A stretch of 64,000 bases of DNA from Spirosoma sp. GTDB lineage: Bacteria > Bacteroidota > Bacteroidia > Cytophagales > Spirosomataceae. The position numbers were made by a program, and so were the translations under genes. Where the stretch lies: the NCBI RefSeq assembly GCF_026391055.1, contig NZ_JAPLET010000026.1, positions 372,001-436,000 on the forward strand, written 5' to 3'. A model generated the notes under the pieces. It was not told where the DNA came from. It saw nothing but the letters and a program-made list of their open reading frames with translations, and searched no databases. How positions within the stretch are numbered: the first letter of the stretch is position 1; every line of letters starts with the position of its first letter. Of this stretch, positions 61,788 through 64,000 are shown in pieces.

Positions 61788-62474
61788 ATGAATCAGAAAA
61801 TTAAGTCAATTGTGAAGCGTAATAAAGTATTACACACCTTTGCGCAGATTCTACTGGCAGTGAAAGCAAAATTGGCCTTACCCATACGGGGGCGGGGCAA
61901 CCGAATTATCAACAAAGGTGTGTTTCTTCAGGTCAGGATCGATATTGACGGCAACAACAACATCGTTGATATTGCAAAGGGGGCTTTCTTAACGAACATG
62001 ACGATTTACATCAGAGGGAGTAACAACCTTCTACGAATCGGTGCCTACTGCAAGTTTAAAGGGGGATGTGTATGGTTTGAGGACAACAACGGTCAGGTCA
62101 TTATAGGCGATCATACCAGTATTGAGTCGGCGCACTTAGCCGTTACTGAACCCGGCAAACGCATCACCATCGGCGAAGATTGTATGCTTTCGGCGGGGAT
62201 CGACATTCGAACCGGCGACTCCCATAGCATTTTAGATACCGCAACGGGGAAGCGAATCAACTATGCCCAGGATGTTACAATTGGTAATCATGTCTGGATT
62301 GGCCTGAATGCCGTCCTTCTGAAAGGCGCTTCAATTGGCAACAACTCCATAATCAGTACCAAAGCCGTTGTTACCCAACCGATTCCCGACCATTCGATAG
62401 CTGCGGGCGTACCGGCAAAAGTTATAAAAAGTAATGTAGACTGGTTGCGGGAACGGACGTATGAGACTGAGTAA
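61788..62474 (+). CDS. Hexapeptide-repeat acyltransferase
   Basis: 228 residues. Repeats start at about residue 40: VFLQVRIDIDGNNNIVDIAKGAFLTNMTIYIRGSNNLLRIGAYCKFK, then VIIGDHTSIESAHLAV, ITIGEDCMLSAGIDIRTGDSHSI and VTIGNHVWIGLNAVLLKGASIGNNSIISTKAVVTQPIPDHSIAAGVPAKVI. These are standard sugar O-acetyltransferase features. It is the last plus-strand gene of the operon and is followed by a convergent glycosyltransferase gene with a 17-bp gap. Confidence 0.85.
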   Translation: MNQKIKSIVKRNKVLHTFAQILLAVKAKLALPIRGRGNRIINKGVFLQVRIDIDGNNNIVDIAKGAFLTNMTIYIRGSNNLLRIGAYCKFKGGCVWFEDNNGQVIIGDHTSIESAHLAVTEPGKRITIGEDCMLSAGIDIRTGDSHSILDTATGKRINYAQDVTIGNHVWIGLNAVLLKGASIGNNSIISTKAVVTQPIPDHSIAAGVPAKVIKSNVDWLRERTYETE

Positions 62475-62491
62475 CTGCGGAGCTTACTAAA

Positions 62492-63697
62492 TCAAGTTGC
62501 CTGCTTTACCGGACTGAGTGACTGGCGATTGGCGATTACCTCTTCATAGATGGTTAATGTTGCCCGCAGCGAACTAGTACGTGTGTAACGGGTCTGGAAC
62601 TCCCGGTAAGCATTCTGCGCCAATCGCTGTTGGTCAGGCACACGCTGAGTAAAGTCTCCAATCACCCGGCAAAGATCCCGGCTGTCGCCAGTCCGGAATA
62701 GAAGGCCGCTGTAGTTATCTTTTACAATTTCGTTCAGGTTCTGCTGATCCGAGCAGATAATGGGTGTACCCGTTGCAAATGCCTCAAGAATTACGGTAGG
62801 TAAGCCCTCATACCAAAGAGAAGGTACAATTAGGGCACGGCAGCGTTTGAGGGTTTCCACTACAATCTGACGTGGTTGCTGCCCCCGGTAACGAATGGCA
62901 GGTGTGTGCTCCGAACTTTGTATCACCTCAGCTACCAGAGGCCCATCTCCAATAATATCAATCGAAAAATCAGCCATCTGGGCCGCATCCAGCAGCACCC
63001 CGATGCCCTTCTCAAATGTCAGGCGGCCTACATATAGAAAAAAATCTTCTCTATCGATTGGCTTTACATAGCCCGCATCAGCTACAAAATTGGGCTTTAC
63101 ACTCAACTGATCCGGCCGAAGCGTTAACGAGGAGCGAAGCATTTTCTGACGGGCGAAATCAGTAACCACTAAAAACCGATCTACCCGCTGCCAGATGCCT
63201 GTCAATTTGTGCAGTAATGTAATAGCTGACAAATGAGCCGACTGCACGCTGGAACCCCGAAAGCAGGCATGCCGGACACCCGGCAAAGCAACCAACCTGG
63301 TAAGACATTGCTCGCAGGGAATCTCTTCTTCTCGCATAAGCAGCCCGTTGACGCACACCAGCCGATAGTTATGGAGCGTCATAACTACAGGGATGCCCCG
63401 TTTCTTTGCAGCCCAGATTACCGCTGCGGAAGCAGTATAAAATAAGTTATGAATGTGCACAACATCTGGCCTGAATTGCCGAATGGCCAGGTCAAGTCGT
63501 TTAGCAGACTGCCAGTTAAAAAACGATTGCATTGCTGATCGGGCGTTGCCCAGCATTGTTCCATCAAACTGCTCATTGGTAAAGATCAGGGTTTCCACAG
63601 CAATGCCGTTCTCGCGCAGTAAGTCAACCTCCTGTTCAAAAATAACATCTTCTCCTCCCCGTTGCTGATAGTAGTTGTGAATCAGTAATACGCGCAT
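62492..63697 (-). CDS. Glycosyltransferase family 4
   Basis: 401 residues of GT-B fold: MRVLLIHNYYQQRGGEDVIFEQE, FRPDVVHIHNLFYTASAAVI, VVMTLHNYRLVCVNG, then FFLYVGRLTFEKGIGVLLDAAQM, IIGDGPL, and the EX7E motif YEGLPTVILEAFATGTPIICSD with EIVKDNYSGLLF. It transfers a sugar from a nucleotide donor with retention of configuration. It lies on the opposite strand at the 3' end of the operon, transcribed together with or next to the partial gene at the right edge. Confidence 0.88.
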   Translation of the reverse strand: MRVLLIHNYYQQRGGEDVIFEQEVDLLRENGIAVETLIFTNEQFDGTMLGNARSAMQSFFNWQSAKRLDLAIRQFRPDVVHIHNLFYTASAAVIWAAKKRGIPVVMTLHNYRLVCVNGLLMREEEIPCEQCLTRLVALPGVRHACFRGSSVQSAHLSAITLLHKLTGIWQRVDRFLVVTDFARQKMLRSSLTLRPDQLSVKPNFVADAGYVKPIDREDFFLYVGRLTFEKGIGVLLDAAQMADFSIDIIGDGPLVAEVIQSSEHTPAIRYRGQQPRQIVVETLKRCRALIVPSLWYEGLPTVILEAFATGTPIICSDQQNLNEIVKDNYSGLLFRTGDSRDLCRVIGDFTQRVPDQQRLAQNAYREFQTRYTRTSSLRATLTIYEEVIANRQSLSPVKQAT

Positions 63698-63762
63698 AAA
63701 TCAGGGTATACAGTGAATAAGCCAAGCCACTCAGGTAGTGAGTCGGTGAAAGGAGGCTATGA

Positions 63763-64000
63763 TTAAAAAAGTTGGCGAACTTGGGTAGTGTAGGTAAGTA
63801 GCTTATTCCATAACCGAACCGGAATGCTGAATTTCCAGCGAAACTGACGGCTATAGTCTGGATGCGCCTGTATTAATTGAGGAAGGTTGAATTGTTGCTG
63901 ATGCCCATCATCCAGAATGGGTTTATAGCGGTCATATACAATCTCCGTCGTTGAATCGGGCGAATCAACGCCGATGTTGACTGTTTTGGAAACAGTTGGA
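63763..64000 (-). CDS. C-terminal part of a gene cut by the right edge, unknown
   Basis: 79 codons end in a TAA at 63763. The readable part TVNIGVDSPDSTTEIVYDRY then ILDDGHQQQFNLPQLIQAHP and FRWKFSIPVRLWNKLLTYTTQVRQLF is helical at the end. It resembles tails of glycosyltransferase-like or sulfotransferase-like proteins, but I cannot assign it. The start is outside the window. It is read in the same direction as the GT4 gene, 65 bp upstream of it. Confidence 0.55.
   Translation of the reverse strand, partial: PTVSKTVNIGVDSPDSTTEIVYDRYKPILDDGHQQQFNLPQLIQAHPDYSRQFRWKFSIPVRLWNKLLTYTTQVRQLF

Noticed and set aside
1..64000. CRISPR array, tRNA, rRNA, insertion sequence or phage gene
   Set aside because: No regularly spaced direct repeats, cloverleaf-like segments, transposase or integrase motifs were seen by eye; a tRNAscan or covariance-model run could not be done.

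Overview
The window is chromosomal DNA of a Bacteroidota bacterium, most likely a Cytophagales member close to Spirosoma. The signs are a SusC/SusD pair, promoters of the Bacteroidota type (TTTG about 20 bp from TAnnTTTG), few Shine-Dalgarno sites, outer-membrane PorT-like barrels, many lipobox proteins, and a Flavobacterium-type membrane pyrophosphatase. The genus is inference from gene content. I saw no rRNA, tRNA, CRISPR array, transposase or phage gene.

Layout. 1-10.8 kb is mixed housekeeping: the start of a CorA transporter (cut by the left edge), a peptidoglycan amidase, isochorismate synthase, two small acidic proteins, a GH130 phosphorylase, a secreted S9 peptidase, a lipoprotein and a lipase-like lipoprotein. 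11.2-24.6 kb reads as a stress island: OmpA/glycine-zipper lipoprotein, a Tudor-like small protein, a ferritin-like four-helix protein, GlgX, a DUF3891 protein, a stress-type flavin-binding protein, a Cys-rich copper-binding bundle, a YdaT-like protein, a soluble PAS kinase, three response regulators (one an NtrC-type sigma54 activator), a porin-like barrel, an lmo0937-type peptide and two YtxH proteins. 24.7-28.7 kb holds an orphan RND adaptor and a proton-pumping pyrophosphatase fused to an OmpA domain. 28.9-39.7 kb holds a propeller-amidohydrolase, SusC/SusD and a PIG-L deacetylase. 40-48.5 kb holds a Nudix hydrolase, a DeoR regulator with a fused 5-oxoprolinase, an LprI-like protein, a sugar isomerase-like protein and Dps. 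48.5-53.3 kb holds an atypical NRAMP-like transporter, an OmpR/kinase pair and three small genes. 53.7-64 kb is an exopolysaccharide locus (Wza, Wzc, priming transferase, flippase, polymerase, acyltransferases, glycosyltransferases) that runs past the right edge.

The most interesting candidate system is in 17.2-23.4 kb. Three genes or operons there (ydaT-csp, the porin and the lmo0937-type peptide) each have a TGGCAC-type sigma54 -24 element at the right distance from the start. Each also has a copy or cluster of a TGTAGAAA motif about 120-170 bp further upstream, where an enhancer-binding protein would bind. An NtrC-type activator with a GSFTGA loop sits in the middle. A separate, better-formed sigma54 promoter lies ahead of the exopolysaccharide operon.

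The window is also rich in long intergenic palindromes with perfect or near-perfect arms of 20-37 bp. One small family shares a CTGAG-like centre while the arms differ. Two inverted copies of a CTGAG palindrome lie in frame inside the 5-oxoprolinase gene.
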